Below are positions 17,029-26,144 of a DNA stretch of 64,000 nt, in pieces. This DNA is from Verrucomicrobiota bacterium. Lineage in GTDB: Bacteria; Verrucomicrobiota; Verrucomicrobiia; Verrucomicrobiales; Verrucomicrobiaceae. The stretch spans positions 1 through 64,000 of the forward strand of contig JAFLEI010000019.1 in the NCBI GenBank assembly GCA_017301975.1. The letters are read 5' to 3'. Position 1 is the stretch's first letter. Every line of letters begins with the position of its first letter. Under the pieces are notes generated by a model, which had not been told where the DNA came from, ran no database searches, and worked only from the letters and a program-made list of their open reading frames with translations. The position numbers were made by a program, and so were the translations under genes.

Positions 17029-17156
17029 TTCAACTGCCCGCACGCTGAAGCAGGGCAAGAGGGCTCTGAAAACAGCGATCCTCGCGGGTCTCGAAAGAAA
17101 TCAGGGGCGAGTTCGATTTATTTGGGGACCGCCTTTCAACCAAACGCCGTTCCATC

Positions 17157-18524
17157 ATGCTCAAGATCCTCGCCCCGGCTGAAACACGCAGCGCCTTCTG
17201 TGATGGCGTGTCGCGACGTAACTTCATCAAGATCGGCGGCTTGGGCTCGGTGGGGCTTTCGCTGCCCAAGCTGCTGGCGCTGGAAAACCAGGCGGGAATT
17301 CGCAACTCACACAAGGCCGTCATTCTCATCTACCTGGTCGGCGGGCCGCCGCATCAGGACATGTTTGATTTGAAGCCGGATGCGCCGCGCGAGATCGCCG
17401 GGCCGCACAAGCCGATCGGCACCAACGTGGATGGCATCCAAATCTGCGAGCTCTTTCCGCGCATGGCGAAGATGATGGACAAGTTCACCGTCATTCGCTC
17501 GCTGGTGGGCGCACAGGCCGGGCATGACGCCATCCAGTGTTACACCGGCTATCCGACACGGGTCGGCACTGTTCCACCCGGTGGGTGGCCTCAATTCGGC
17601 AGTGTCGTGGGAAAGCTGCAGGGGGCCTTTGATCCGGCGGTGCCTCCCTTTGTCAGCATGTGTTACGAATGCACGCACGGGCCCTACAACGAGCCCGGCC
17701 CAGGCATGCTCGGCTCTGCCAGCGCGGCCTTCCGTCATATGGGGCCGAGCCGTGGCGACCTGACGCTGCAAGGCATCACTTATGACCGGCTTTCGGATCG
17801 CGCGAAGTTGCTGAGGAGTTTCGACAACTTCCGCCGCGATGTCGATTCCAGCGGAAAAATGGACGCCATGGACACCTTCACCCAGCAGGCCATGGGTGTG
17901 CTTACGTCGTCAAAGCTCGCGGACGCGCTCGATCTTTCCAAGGAAGATCCACGCATCGTCGAACGCTACGGTTCGGGTGACACGGTGAAGCGCATCGACG
18001 AAAACGGTGCGCCACGCGTGCCACAGAGCTTTCTCGCCGCGCGTCGCCTCGTCGAGGCCGGTGCGCGGGTCGTCACCGTGAACTACAGCAAGTGGGACTG
18101 GCACGGCGGCGCCAACAACGACATCTTTTCCCGCGAGCGCGAGGATTTCCCCATTTTCGACAAAGGCATTACGGCGCTGGTGGATGATCTGCATCAGCGC
18201 GGACTCGACAAGGATGTGACCGTGCTCGTGTGGGGTGAATTTGGCCGCACACCGATCATCAGCAAACAGACGGGCCGCGATCACTGGCCGCGCGTGGCCA
18301 TGGCGTTGCTCGCCGGCGGCGGCATGCCGAATGGGCAGGTCATCGGCTCAACCGACCGCCTGGGTGGCGAGGCTGACAGCCGCCCGGTCACCTTCCCGGA
18401 GGTCTTTGCCACGCTCTATCGAAATCTCGGCATCGACGTAAACACCACCACCATCACCGATACCAAGGGCCGCCCCCATTACCTCGTCGAAAACGGCGCA
18501 CAACCGATCCGCGAGCTGATTTGA
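17157..18524 (+). CDS. DUF1501 family protein (first copy)
   Basis: A 455-residue exported protein with a Tat-like leader (SRRNFIKIGGLGSVGLSLP). It shows the DUF1501 pattern: VILIYLVGGPPHQDMFDLKP, then FTVIRSLVGAQAGHD and, near the C-terminus, DVTVLVWGEFGRTPIISKQTGRDHWP. The His/Asp arrangement resembles the alkaline-phosphatase/sulfatase superfamily, from which DUF1501 is thought to derive; no reaction is proven. DUF1501 genes usually accompany PSD1-type cytochromes, but here it heads a run of ceramidase, deacetylase and ThuA genes. Confidence 0.9.
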   Translation: MLKILAPAETRSAFCDGVSRRNFIKIGGLGSVGLSLPKLLALENQAGIRNSHKAVILIYLVGGPPHQDMFDLKPDAPREIAGPHKPIGTNVDGIQICELFPRMAKMMDKFTVIRSLVGAQAGHDAIQCYTGYPTRVGTVPPGGWPQFGSVVGKLQGAFDPAVPPFVSMCYECTHGPYNEPGPGMLGSASAAFRHMGPSRGDLTLQGITYDRLSDRAKLLRSFDNFRRDVDSSGKMDAMDTFTQQAMGVLTSSKLADALDLSKEDPRIVERYGSGDTVKRIDENGAPRVPQSFLAARRLVEAGARVVTVNYSKWDWHGGANNDIFSREREDFPIFDKGITALVDDLHQRGLDKDVTVLVWGEFGRTPIISKQTGRDHWPRVAMALLAGGGMPNGQVIGSTDRLGGEADSRPVTFPEVFATLYRNLGIDVNTTTITDTKGRPHYLVENGAQPIRELI

Positions 18525-18557
18525 TCAAGTTTGGACGTTTCGTGGCGTACGACTCGC

Positions 18558-19958
18558 ATGAGACTTTTATCCATCCTCTGCATCGTATCGGCTGTTTCCA
18601 CGCTGCATGCCGCCGAGTTCCGTGCCGGAGCCGCCACCAGCAACATCACGCCTGAACTCGGCAGCTCGATCAATGGCGGCTTTCAGGATGGCAAGGCGGC
18701 GTTCATTCACGATGAGCTGCACGCCCGCTGTCTTGCGCTTGATGACGGACAAACGAAGCTCGTGATGGTGGTGGCGGACAGTTGTGTCATTGGGCGCGGC
18801 ATCTTTGATGAAGCAAAGAAGATGGTGCATGAGGCCACAGGTCTGCCGCTGGAGAACATGCTCATGTCCGCCACGCATTCGCACTCCTGCGGCACGGCGC
18901 AGGCCGTGGGTCAGAGCGAGCCGAGCCCGATGTATCAGCGTTTCATCGCGAGGCGCATTGCCGATGGCGTGCGGCGTGCATTGAACAACCTTGCCCCGGC
19001 AAAAATCGCATGGGGCGGTGTCGATGTGCCGCAGCAGGTCTTCAACCGCCGCTGGAAGATGAAGCCCGGCGGCGTTCCGCCCACACCGCTTGGTGTCACC
19101 ACTGATCAGGTGAAGACGAACCCTGGCGTCAATAATCCCAACCTTCTGGAACCTGCGGGTCCGACCGATCCGCAGGTAAGTTTCATCAGTGTGCAATCAG
19201 CGGAGGGAAAACCCATCGCGCTCTACGCGAACTACTCGCTGCATTACGTCGGCGGCGTCGGTCCCGGCCACATCTCAGCGGACTACTATGGTGTGTTCTG
19301 CCGTCAGATCGGGGAACTGCTCGGCGCGGATCAACAAGACACGCCCTTCGTGGGCATCATGTCGAACGGCACGAGCGGCGACATCAACAATGTCGATTTC
19401 CGTGGCGGTCAGGCCAAAGAGGGGCCGTATGGCCGCATCAAGATCGTGGCCAATGATGTGGCACAGGCCGTGGCAGGTGCGTGCAAAAAGCTGACTTATC
19501 AAGACTGGGTGCCGCTGGGGGTCGCACAGAAGGAGATCATGCTGGGCCTGCGGATTCCCACAAAGGAGGAGGTAGAAAAAGCAAGCGCGCTGATGAAGCA
19601 GTCGAAGCTCTTCCCCCGCATGGAAACGATGGAGCAGGTGTATGCGCGTGAAACGGTTCTGCTGGCGGATTTCCCCAAGGAAGTCTCCGCGCCGCTGCAA
19701 GTCCTCAAAATCGGAGAGCTGCGTGTCTCGGCCATCCCTGCGGAAGTCTTCGTGGAGATCGGCCTCGGAATGAAGAAGCGTCATCCGCAGACTTTCACGG
19801 TGTCGCTCGCCAACGCCTACCACGGTTATCTGCCCACGCCGGAGCAGCATCAGCTCGGCGGCTATGAAACGTGGCGTGCGCGGTCAGCCTGCCTCGAAGT
19901 TGATGCCTCGACGAAGATCGTCGCGGGCTTGGAGGAGTTGTTTGAGAAACTGAAGTGA
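18558..19958 (+). CDS. Neutral/alkaline ceramidase-like secreted hydrolase (first copy)
   Basis: A 466-residue protein with a signal peptide (MRLLSILCIVSAVSTLHAA). It fits the neutral ceramidase N-terminal domain: ITPELGSSINGGFQDGKA, NMLMSATHSHSCGTAQAVG with Zn-ligand His residues, and FVGIMSNGTSGDINNVDF. PVC genomes carry many such proteins in sugar-degradation clusters, so a ceramide substrate is doubtful and an amidase or esterase role is equally possible. ATG 18558 was chosen over the upstream ATG 18531 because the signal peptide begins there. Confidence 0.8.
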   Translation: MRLLSILCIVSAVSTLHAAEFRAGAATSNITPELGSSINGGFQDGKAAFIHDELHARCLALDDGQTKLVMVVADSCVIGRGIFDEAKKMVHEATGLPLENMLMSATHSHSCGTAQAVGQSEPSPMYQRFIARRIADGVRRALNNLAPAKIAWGGVDVPQQVFNRRWKMKPGGVPPTPLGVTTDQVKTNPGVNNPNLLEPAGPTDPQVSFISVQSAEGKPIALYANYSLHYVGGVGPGHISADYYGVFCRQIGELLGADQQDTPFVGIMSNGTSGDINNVDFRGGQAKEGPYGRIKIVANDVAQAVAGACKKLTYQDWVPLGVAQKEIMLGLRIPTKEEVEKASALMKQSKLFPRMETMEQVYARETVLLADFPKEVSAPLQVLKIGELRVSAIPAEVFVEIGLGMKKRHPQTFTVSLANAYHGYLPTPEQHQLGGYETWRARSACLEVDASTKIVAGLEELFEKLK

Positions 19959-19966
19959 ACCTCCTC

Positions 19967-21328
19967 ATGAAAGCACTCGCTGCTCTTGTCTTGAGCCTGC
20001 TGGCGGCCGCCCTCCATGCTCAATCGCCAGATCTGGGCGGCGTGAAGGTCGCGCCCGCTGATCCCGCCAGTCAGGCCGCCATCACCGCTGTGCTTGCCGC
20101 GCCATTCAAGCTGCAGATCAGCGTGGCTCCAAATTCGGAGGCAGCGCCGCAAACGATCCGCATCGACCTGCCCAACAGCGGCCCCAAGGCCTGGCCTGCC
20201 GCTGATGTGGAAGTGCGCGATGCCAGCGGAAAAGCGCTGCTGGTTCGTCGCAGTGGCATCGAGTGGTTCAAGCTGCTCGTCCTGCTGCCTGCTGGTGTGA
20301 CGAGTTGCGTCGTTGAGGCAATCCCGCCTTCTGGCGGCTGGACGAAGCCCACAACGGAGAAAGACCGGACCATGCAAGATCCCATCAGCGGCGTGAAGAT
20401 GCGCATCGCGAAATGGCACGATGGCCGGGATGCGGCCTTGAGCATCCGCTTTGACGACTCACACCCCACGCATCTCAGCAAAGCGGTGCCCATTCTCGAC
20501 AGCTATGGCTTTCGCGGCACCTTCATGGTCAATCCCGGTGCCTCCGAACCGGGCAGCCGTCACGTTTCCGAATTTAATCAACAGCGTGCGGCATGGGAGG
20601 CGCTGGCAAAGCAAGGCAAGCACGAGCTCGCCAACCACTCGGCGCATCACCGGGGTGGATTGGGTGATGTGGACATGGAGGCCGAGATTGGCGAGGCAGC
20701 TCAGGCAATTTGGCAGATGACACCGGGTAGGAGCAGGCTCACCGCTTTGAACCTTGGCGGCGGCACGCGCTGGGAGACCACGCGCTCCCTGCGCTACTAC
20801 CTCGACAAGTATCACCATTTCGATGCCTCAGAAAACAGCACGGGCATGGACGACAGCTATGGCAATCGCGTCGAAAATTTTCGCCGGATTCTGCAGCAGC
20901 ACCTCCAGCGCGGCCTCTGGTGCCGCATTCACTACCACTACATTGGTGAGGGCCTCAGCAGCACCGAGGCGAACTTCCGTGCGGCCATGGACATCGCCAA
21001 ACAGCATCATGCTGATCTCTGGATCGCAGGCATGGCAGACATCTACAAATACCTGACCGAGCGGGATGCCGCGAAGCTCACCTTGATCAAATCAGACGCG
21101 CAGCAACTCGGTTTTAAACTCACCTGTGCCACCGATGCCTCCCTCTACGATCAGCCGCTCACCGTCGAAATGGCGCTGCCGCCAGCATGGAAGCTGCCAA
21201 ACGTGAGCATCAAAAATACGCAGGGCACAGTCATTCCCGCGATGCCATGCAAGCTCGAAGGTGCTGACGCGCTGCGTTTTGACGTGCCGCCGCGTGAGGC
21301 GGATTATTCGGTCACGGTGACGCCGTGA
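19967..21328 (+). CDS. Secreted polysaccharide deacetylase (NodB fold)
   Basis: About 453 residues with a signal peptide (MKALAALVLSLLAAALHA). The NodB core spans about 150-330: SIRFDDSHPTHLSKAVPILD has the metal and base Asp residues, GFRGTFMVNPG follows, and KHELANHSAHHRGGL has the paired metal His. CE4 enzymes remove O- or N-acetyl groups from polysaccharides. A beta-rich domain precedes and follows the core. A GTG start at 19955 overlaps the previous stop; ATG 19967 gives a cleaner leader. It is likely co-transcribed with the ceramidase-like gene. Confidence 0.82.
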   Translation: MKALAALVLSLLAAALHAQSPDLGGVKVAPADPASQAAITAVLAAPFKLQISVAPNSEAAPQTIRIDLPNSGPKAWPAADVEVRDASGKALLVRRSGIEWFKLLVLLPAGVTSCVVEAIPPSGGWTKPTTEKDRTMQDPISGVKMRIAKWHDGRDAALSIRFDDSHPTHLSKAVPILDSYGFRGTFMVNPGASEPGSRHVSEFNQQRAAWEALAKQGKHELANHSAHHRGGLGDVDMEAEIGEAAQAIWQMTPGRSRLTALNLGGGTRWETTRSLRYYLDKYHHFDASENSTGMDDSYGNRVENFRRILQQHLQRGLWCRIHYHYIGEGLSSTEANFRAAMDIAKQHHADLWIAGMADIYKYLTERDAAKLTLIKSDAQQLGFKLTCATDASLYDQPLTVEMALPPAWKLPNVSIKNTQGTVIPAMPCKLEGADALRFDVPPREADYSVTVTP

Positions 21329-21400
21329 ACATGTCATGACACAAATTGTTCTGCTGAATCTCATCATGCCAAAGCGTTTTTGGGATGCTCATTGATCACC

Positions 21401-22156
21401 ATGAAATCTATCCTGCTCTGTTTCGCTCTGCTCACCTGCGTCGCGCCCGCTGCGAACATCGTCATCATGACGGTGGAAGATCCCAACAACTATGAAGCGC
21501 CGCGGACGATGCGGGAGTTCGCGGAGAAGGAGCTCCGGCCGCTGGGGCACCGCGTCACGGTCATTGATGGGGACAAGCCGCAAATGCATCACTTTGCCGG
21601 ACTCGTCGAGGCGCTGAAGGACGCGGATCTGCTGGTGCTTTTCTCCCGCCGCCGCTTTCCGCCGAAGGAGCAGATGGCCGCCATTCGTGCGCACCTCGCT
21701 GCAGGCAAGCCGCTGCTGGGCATTCGCACGGCGAACCACTCCTTCCTTCCCAAGCCCAAGGAGGTCGTGGATCCGAGCCTCGCACCATGGCCGGAGTTCA
21801 CGCACGAGGTTCTCGGCGGGGAAAACACCGGCTATGAAACCAAGGGCCTGCCTTACAGCGTCACAGTGCCTCATGGAGTCAAAACGCCGCTGCTGGATGG
21901 CGTGAATGTGGCGAACATCCGCGGATATCAGTCGCTGTATCAAGTGCTGCCGCTGGCCGCCGATGCCACGCCGATTCTCATCGGCACTGCGCAGGCCGGA
22001 GCCGCCACACCTCCGCAGCCGGTCGCGTGGACACGCAGCTACGGTGCAGCCAAGGCCCGCATCTTCTACACCAGCCTCGGTGCGCCCGAGGACATGCGCA
22101 GCGCTGATGTGCAGCGGCTGTTGCTCAATGCGGTGGCGTGGACTTTGGGGAAATAA
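21401..22156 (+). CDS. Secreted ThuA-like protein (second copy)
   Basis: A 251-residue protein with a short signal (MKSILLCFALLTCVAPAA). The core is NIVIMTVEDPNNYEAPRTM, DADLLVLFSRRRFPPKEQM and IRAHLAAGKPLLGIRTANHS, the amidotransferase-like ThuA fold. It is a paralogue of the gene at 24434-25204, with near-identical AHLAAGKPL(L/V)GIRTA and KARIFYTSLG stretches. The chosen ATG is internal to a frame open from 21380. The second ceramidase-like gene begins 6 bp later. Confidence 0.82.
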   Translation: MKSILLCFALLTCVAPAANIVIMTVEDPNNYEAPRTMREFAEKELRPLGHRVTVIDGDKPQMHHFAGLVEALKDADLLVLFSRRRFPPKEQMAAIRAHLAAGKPLLGIRTANHSFLPKPKEVVDPSLAPWPEFTHEVLGGENTGYETKGLPYSVTVPHGVKTPLLDGVNVANIRGYQSLYQVLPLAADATPILIGTAQAGAATPPQPVAWTRSYGAAKARIFYTSLGAPEDMRSADVQRLLLNAVAWTLGK

Positions 22157-22162
22157 ATAGCC

Positions 22163-23650
22163 ATGAAAATTCTCTGCCTTTTCCTTCTCGTCATTGTGGC
22201 CACTGCCAGGGCCGAAATGCTCGCCGGTATCGCCAAAGTCGACATCACAGACCGGACCGTTTCGCTGGTGAATGATCCGTGCTTCGCCAAGGCGCTCGTG
22301 TTGAAAAGCGGCGGCACCACGGCGGTGGTGATCACGCTGGATGCGGTGGCGGTGGGCGGCATTGGTCGCGTTGGCAATGGTTTCATGGCGACTGTCCGCA
22401 AGGGCTTGCAGGAGCTGGGCATTCCGCCCGCCAACATCGTGGTCAATGCCAGCCACTGCCATGGCATCGTGCGTGGCGATCTTGAACCACTCGTCATTCA
22501 GGCGGTGAAGGAGGCGGCAAAGAATCTCGTCCCCGTGAAAGCGGGCTGCGGCGTGGGCTCGGAGACGCGCATCAGCGAAAACCGCCGGCTCAAGATGAAG
22601 GATGGCAGCACGGTGGACATGCGCCGCGCCTACTCGATGCCGCGTGATGAAGACGTCGCGAGCGTGGGCCCTATCGATCCTCAGGTCGGGCTGCTGCGGC
22701 TTGATCGTGCCGATGGCACACCGCTGGCCGTGCTCTATCAGTTCGCCTGTCATCCCATCATGAATCCACCGAGCAAGGGCTGCTCCGCCGACTATCCCGG
22801 CTACGCCTCCAAGGTTATCGAAGAAGCACTCGGCGGCGGCGCGATGGCCTTCTTTGTGCAGGGCTGCGGTGGCGACATCAATCCGGTGCGCTACAAGGAA
22901 GTCACGCGCAACGCCGATGCCGAACCGCTTGGCACGATGCTCGGCGCGACCGTTCTGGCTGCGGCACGGAAGATCGAAACCAAAGGCGATGGCGTTCTCA
23001 AAATAAGCAATGCCACCATCGCCATCCCACGCGCAGCGGATTACAACGCACGCATCAGCAACATCGAGGCGGAGCAGAAGAAACTCATCGCGGCGCTCAA
23101 GCCCACAAACATCAACTTCAAAACCTTCCTGCCGCTGCTGCTCCAGCACAGGCTCTGGCCGGACACGCCCTCGCATTACTCACAGAGCTATCTGCATGAT
23201 CAGGCCCTGGATCGGAAGGCCATCTCTCAGCTCGATGCTGACAACCGCCTGCTGGTGGAAAACTACCTCGCCAACATTGAAATCATGGAGCGGCTCACGC
23301 GGCTGAACGCGAACCTGGCGCTGCTGAAAATGCACCTCAAACAGACCCTGGCAGCCGGTGACCAAACGCTCGATGCCGAGGTCTGCGGCCTGCGAGTCGG
23401 CGATTTCAAATGGGTGACCTTTCCCGGTGAGGTCACGGTGCAGGTGGGACTGAATATCAAGAAAGCCGCGAAGGATGCGAACGCCCATGTCTCCGGCTAC
23501 ACCAACGGCTACATCTGGTACACCCCCACCGTGGAGCAGCGCCTCAATCCCGGCTACGCTCAGGAAGACTGCGACACGCTGGTCGCACCTGAGTGGCAGA
23601 AACTCTTTGAGACCAAGGCGCTGGAAGTCTTGACCAACCTCAGCCGATAA
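22163..23650 (+). CDS. Neutral/alkaline ceramidase-like secreted hydrolase (second copy)
   Basis: A 495-residue protein with a signal peptide (MKILCLFLLVIVATARA). Features match the neutral ceramidase fold: IAKVDITDRTVSLVNDPCFA at the N-terminus, NIVVNASHCHGIVRGDL with metal His residues, FACHPIMNPP, and FFVQGCGGDINPVRYKEV. It is more divergent than the copy at 18558 and carries a long helical insert around residues 290-420 (EAEQKKLIAALKPTNIN, then NLALLKMHLKQTL). The true substrate is unknown. It is in tight operon spacing with ThuA upstream (6 bp) and a DUF1080-like gene downstream (8 bp). Confidence 0.78.
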   Translation: MKILCLFLLVIVATARAEMLAGIAKVDITDRTVSLVNDPCFAKALVLKSGGTTAVVITLDAVAVGGIGRVGNGFMATVRKGLQELGIPPANIVVNASHCHGIVRGDLEPLVIQAVKEAAKNLVPVKAGCGVGSETRISENRRLKMKDGSTVDMRRAYSMPRDEDVASVGPIDPQVGLLRLDRADGTPLAVLYQFACHPIMNPPSKGCSADYPGYASKVIEEALGGGAMAFFVQGCGGDINPVRYKEVTRNADAEPLGTMLGATVLAAARKIETKGDGVLKISNATIAIPRAADYNARISNIEAEQKKLIAALKPTNINFKTFLPLLLQHRLWPDTPSHYSQSYLHDQALDRKAISQLDADNRLLVENYLANIEIMERLTRLNANLALLKMHLKQTLAAGDQTLDAEVCGLRVGDFKWVTFPGEVTVQVGLNIKKAAKDANAHVSGYTNGYIWYTPTVEQRLNPGYAQEDCDTLVAPEWQKLFETKALEVLTNLSR

Positions 23651-23658
23651 CCATCCCC

Positions 23659-24417
23659 ATGAAAGCCACTCTCACTCTTTTGTTATGCGCCTGGACCTGC
23701 GTTGCCTTGGCCGCTGATGAACTGCCAAAAACGCTCATGACCACGCGTGGCAAACTGCTGGTCAGCGAAGACTTCACGCCACCTCTTGCGCCGGTGGTTG
23801 GCAAACCCAAGGGCTTCGCCAGCGGCTTTACCGGCTGGCGCTACAATGCCGGGACTGCGGGTGGCAAATCGGGCTATTGGAAGCTGGCCGATGGCTGCTT
23901 TACCGGCGTCGAAAGCCCCGGTGCCAATCATCCGGCAACAGCCTCGTTTGGGTTCCAGTTCACCGACGCCATCATTCAATGCGAGGTGCGGTTGAACGAC
24001 GTGCCTGATGAGGGGCGCAAGTATCGTTCGTTGTTTGTGAAGGCGACGGATGTGAAGGATTATGTGATCTCCCTCAGCGTCGGCCCGGGCGGTCTGTTTT
24101 TGACCCCGTATGATGCTGACCGCATCAATCCCGCCACCAAACAACGAGACAAAGGGCCGGTGAGCCGCGTGCTGACGCCGATCAAACTCAACGAGTGGCA
24201 TACGGTCGTGCTGGAAATCAAAGGCGACGAAGTCGTGGGCACGCTTGATGGCAAGAGCACCACCTTGAGCAATCCGCTCATCAGCGTCGCCAAGCACAGC
24301 TTCATGCTGGGGGCCGGCACCGAGGCCAGCTTCCGCCATCTGCGCGTGTGGGAGGCTCTGCCAAACCAGAACTGGGCGGCGGCCAAGGCGACACTGCAGG
24401 CAGCCGCGAAACCTTGA
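23659..24417 (+). CDS. DUF1080-like (concanavalin-fold) secreted protein
   Basis: A 252-residue protein with a signal peptide (MKATLTLLLCAWTCVALA). The beta-sandwich pattern includes YWKLADGCFTGVESPGANHP, FTDAIIQCEVRLNDV, IKLNEWHTVVLEIKGDEVVG and TEASFRHLRVWEALP. DUF1080 / 3-keto-disaccharide hydrolase domains in PVC bacteria are laminin-G-like and bind or cleave oxidised sugars. A catalytic assignment cannot be made from sequence alone. It lies between a ceramidase-like gene and a ThuA gene in one operon. Confidence 0.72.
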   Translation: MKATLTLLLCAWTCVALAADELPKTLMTTRGKLLVSEDFTPPLAPVVGKPKGFASGFTGWRYNAGTAGGKSGYWKLADGCFTGVESPGANHPATASFGFQFTDAIIQCEVRLNDVPDEGRKYRSLFVKATDVKDYVISLSVGPGGLFLTPYDADRINPATKQRDKGPVSRVLTPIKLNEWHTVVLEIKGDEVVGTLDGKSTTLSNPLISVAKHSFMLGAGTEASFRHLRVWEALPNQNWAAAKATLQAAAKP

Positions 24418-24433
24418 GCAGACTCTACACCTC

Positions 24434-25204
24434 ATGAACCTATCCTTCGTTTTTCGCACGTTGCTCTTCTTTTCAGTCGTTCTTGGATGGCAGCTGAAAG
24501 CAGCGGAGCCTCCTCACATCGTCATCATGATTGGCGAGGAGGAGTACCACACCTGGGAAACCCTGCCGGAGTTTGCGGCCAAAGAACTGAAGGCCACGCC
24601 TTATCGCGTCAGCCTCATTCAGGCGGACACGACGGATAAAAACCAGTTCCCTGGATTCGTGGCGGCCATGCGGGATGCGGATCTTCTCCTCATCAGTGTG
24701 CGGCGTCGCACTCCCCCGGCGGAAGTGATCAATGCCGTGCGCGCCCATCTGGCCGCTGGCAAGCCGCTGGTGGGCATCCGCACCGCCAGCCATTGCTTTG
24801 CCCTGCGCCCAAAGGAGCCCGCGCCCAAAGCGGGACTGGCGATTTGGCAGGATTTTGACCCCGAGGTGCTGGGCGGCAACTACACCGGCCACTATGGTAA
24901 AGACCCCGCCACCATCACTTGGGTGCCGGGTGCGGAGTCGCATCCCATTCTCAAGGGAGTCACCGTTGTCGAACTGTTCGGCCATGGCGGTCTGTACAAA
25001 AACACCCCGCTGCAGAAGGGGACCACACCTCTGCTCATGGGAACACTGCCCGGCACGGCAACGGAGCCCGTCGCGTGGACTCACAGGTATGGCGATAAGA
25101 AGGCCCGCATCTTTTACACTTCTCTGGGGCATTGGGATGATTTCAAGCTGCCCGCCTTCCGGCGCTTCTTGCTGAACGGCATCGCCTGGGCATTGGAGAA
25201 GTGA
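24434..25204 (+). CDS. Secreted ThuA-like protein (third copy)
   Basis: A 256-residue protein with a leader ending before AEPPHIVIMIGEEEYHTWET. It has DADLLLISVRRRTPPAEVI, VRAHLAAGKPLVGIRTASHC and HGGLYKNTPLQKGTTPLL. It is a clear paralogue of 21401-22156, which lies two genes upstream, and the intervening genes are sandwiched between the copies. ThuA proteins are tied to sugar uptake and use; the biochemistry is open. It is probably the last gene of the 17157-25204 run, since 125 bp follow before the SDR gene. Confidence 0.82.
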   Translation: MNLSFVFRTLLFFSVVLGWQLKAAEPPHIVIMIGEEEYHTWETLPEFAAKELKATPYRVSLIQADTTDKNQFPGFVAAMRDADLLLISVRRRTPPAEVINAVRAHLAAGKPLVGIRTASHCFALRPKEPAPKAGLAIWQDFDPEVLGGNYTGHYGKDPATITWVPGAESHPILKGVTVVELFGHGGLYKNTPLQKGTTPLLMGTLPGTATEPVAWTHRYGDKKARIFYTSLGHWDDFKLPAFRRFLLNGIAWALEK

Positions 25205-25329
25205 GGCACCTTTCTCCAGCTCACCTGCCCATCCGTGCAACGATGAATCCTAAAATGTTGGAGTTGCAGCCTTGAGCACCAGCTTGGGCTCGCCATAGAA
25301 AACAGCTCACCAAAATCACCCCGACGAAC

Positions 25330-26136
25330 ATGCGACTTCAAGACCAGGTCATCCTCATCACCGGCAGCACCACCGGCATCGGCGAATTCATGGCGCGGCG
25401 CTTCGTCGCCGAAGGCGCCAAAGTCATCCTCCATGGCCGCGATGCGGCACGCGGCGAGGCCTTGTGCCAGGAACTCGGCAAGGACAAGGCGGCCTTCTGC
25501 CAGGGGGATCTCGCGGATGCTGCGTATCCGGCCAAGCTGGCGGCGGACGCGATTGCCGCCTTCGGCAAGGTGGATGCTCTGGTGAACAACGCGGCGCTGA
25601 CCAATCGCGCGAAAATTGGCGAGACGGATGCGGCCATGTTTGACCGCATCATCGCCGTGAATGCGCGTGCCCCCATGCTTCTCATCCGCGCGCTGCTGCC
25701 CGAATTGAAAAAGAACCGGGGCGTGGTGCTGAACATCGGCTCCGTGCTCGCCCACTGCGGTCAGGCGAATCTGCTGGCCTACTCGATGTCCAAAGGCGCG
25801 CTGATGACGATGACGCGCAATCTGGCCGATGCACTCGGCACGGACCGTGTGCGTGTGAACCAGCTCAATGTCGGCTGGACGCTCACGGAGAACGAATATC
25901 AGGTGAAACTCGGCGATGGACTCGGTGAAGGCTGGCCGGATCGCCTGCCACCTTATGCGGTTCCAATGGGCCGCCTGCTGATGCCGGAAGACATCGCTGC
26001 CGCAGCTGTTTACTGGGTCGGCCGCGAAAGCTTCCCCGTCACCGGAACCGTGGCGGAGCTGGAGCAGTATCCGCTCATCGGCCGCTACACCAATCACGAA
26101 GGCGACCCGCTGAAACAACAAGATCACACCAACTAA
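25330..26136 (+). CDS. SDR-family dehydrogenase, likely sugar-acid
   Basis: A 268-residue cytosolic enzyme. The cofactor motif is ILITGSTTGIGEFMARRFV, followed by ALVNNAAL (the NNAG-type site), Ser in VVLNIGSVLAH, and the catalytic LAYSMSKGAL (Y-x3-K). It is encoded 8 bp before an FAH-family hydrolase. An SDR plus an FAH hydrolase catalyse the last steps of the non-phosphorylating L-fucose/L-rhamnose routes (2-keto-3-deoxy-sugar acid oxidation, then diketo-acid cleavage), so that role is proposed here by context only. Confidence 0.88.
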   Translation: MRLQDQVILITGSTTGIGEFMARRFVAEGAKVILHGRDAARGEALCQELGKDKAAFCQGDLADAAYPAKLAADAIAAFGKVDALVNNAALTNRAKIGETDAAMFDRIIAVNARAPMLLIRALLPELKKNRGVVLNIGSVLAHCGQANLLAYSMSKGALMTMTRNLADALGTDRVRVNQLNVGWTLTENEYQVKLGDGLGEGWPDRLPPYAVPMGRLLMPEDIAAAAVYWVGRESFPVTGTVAELEQYPLIGRYTNHEGDPLKQQDHTN

Positions 26137-26144
26137 AACCCACC

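Noticed and set aside
21389..23176. Long reverse frame of 595 codons
   Set aside because: It is antisense to the ThuA and second ceramidase-like genes, which have signal peptides and family motifs.
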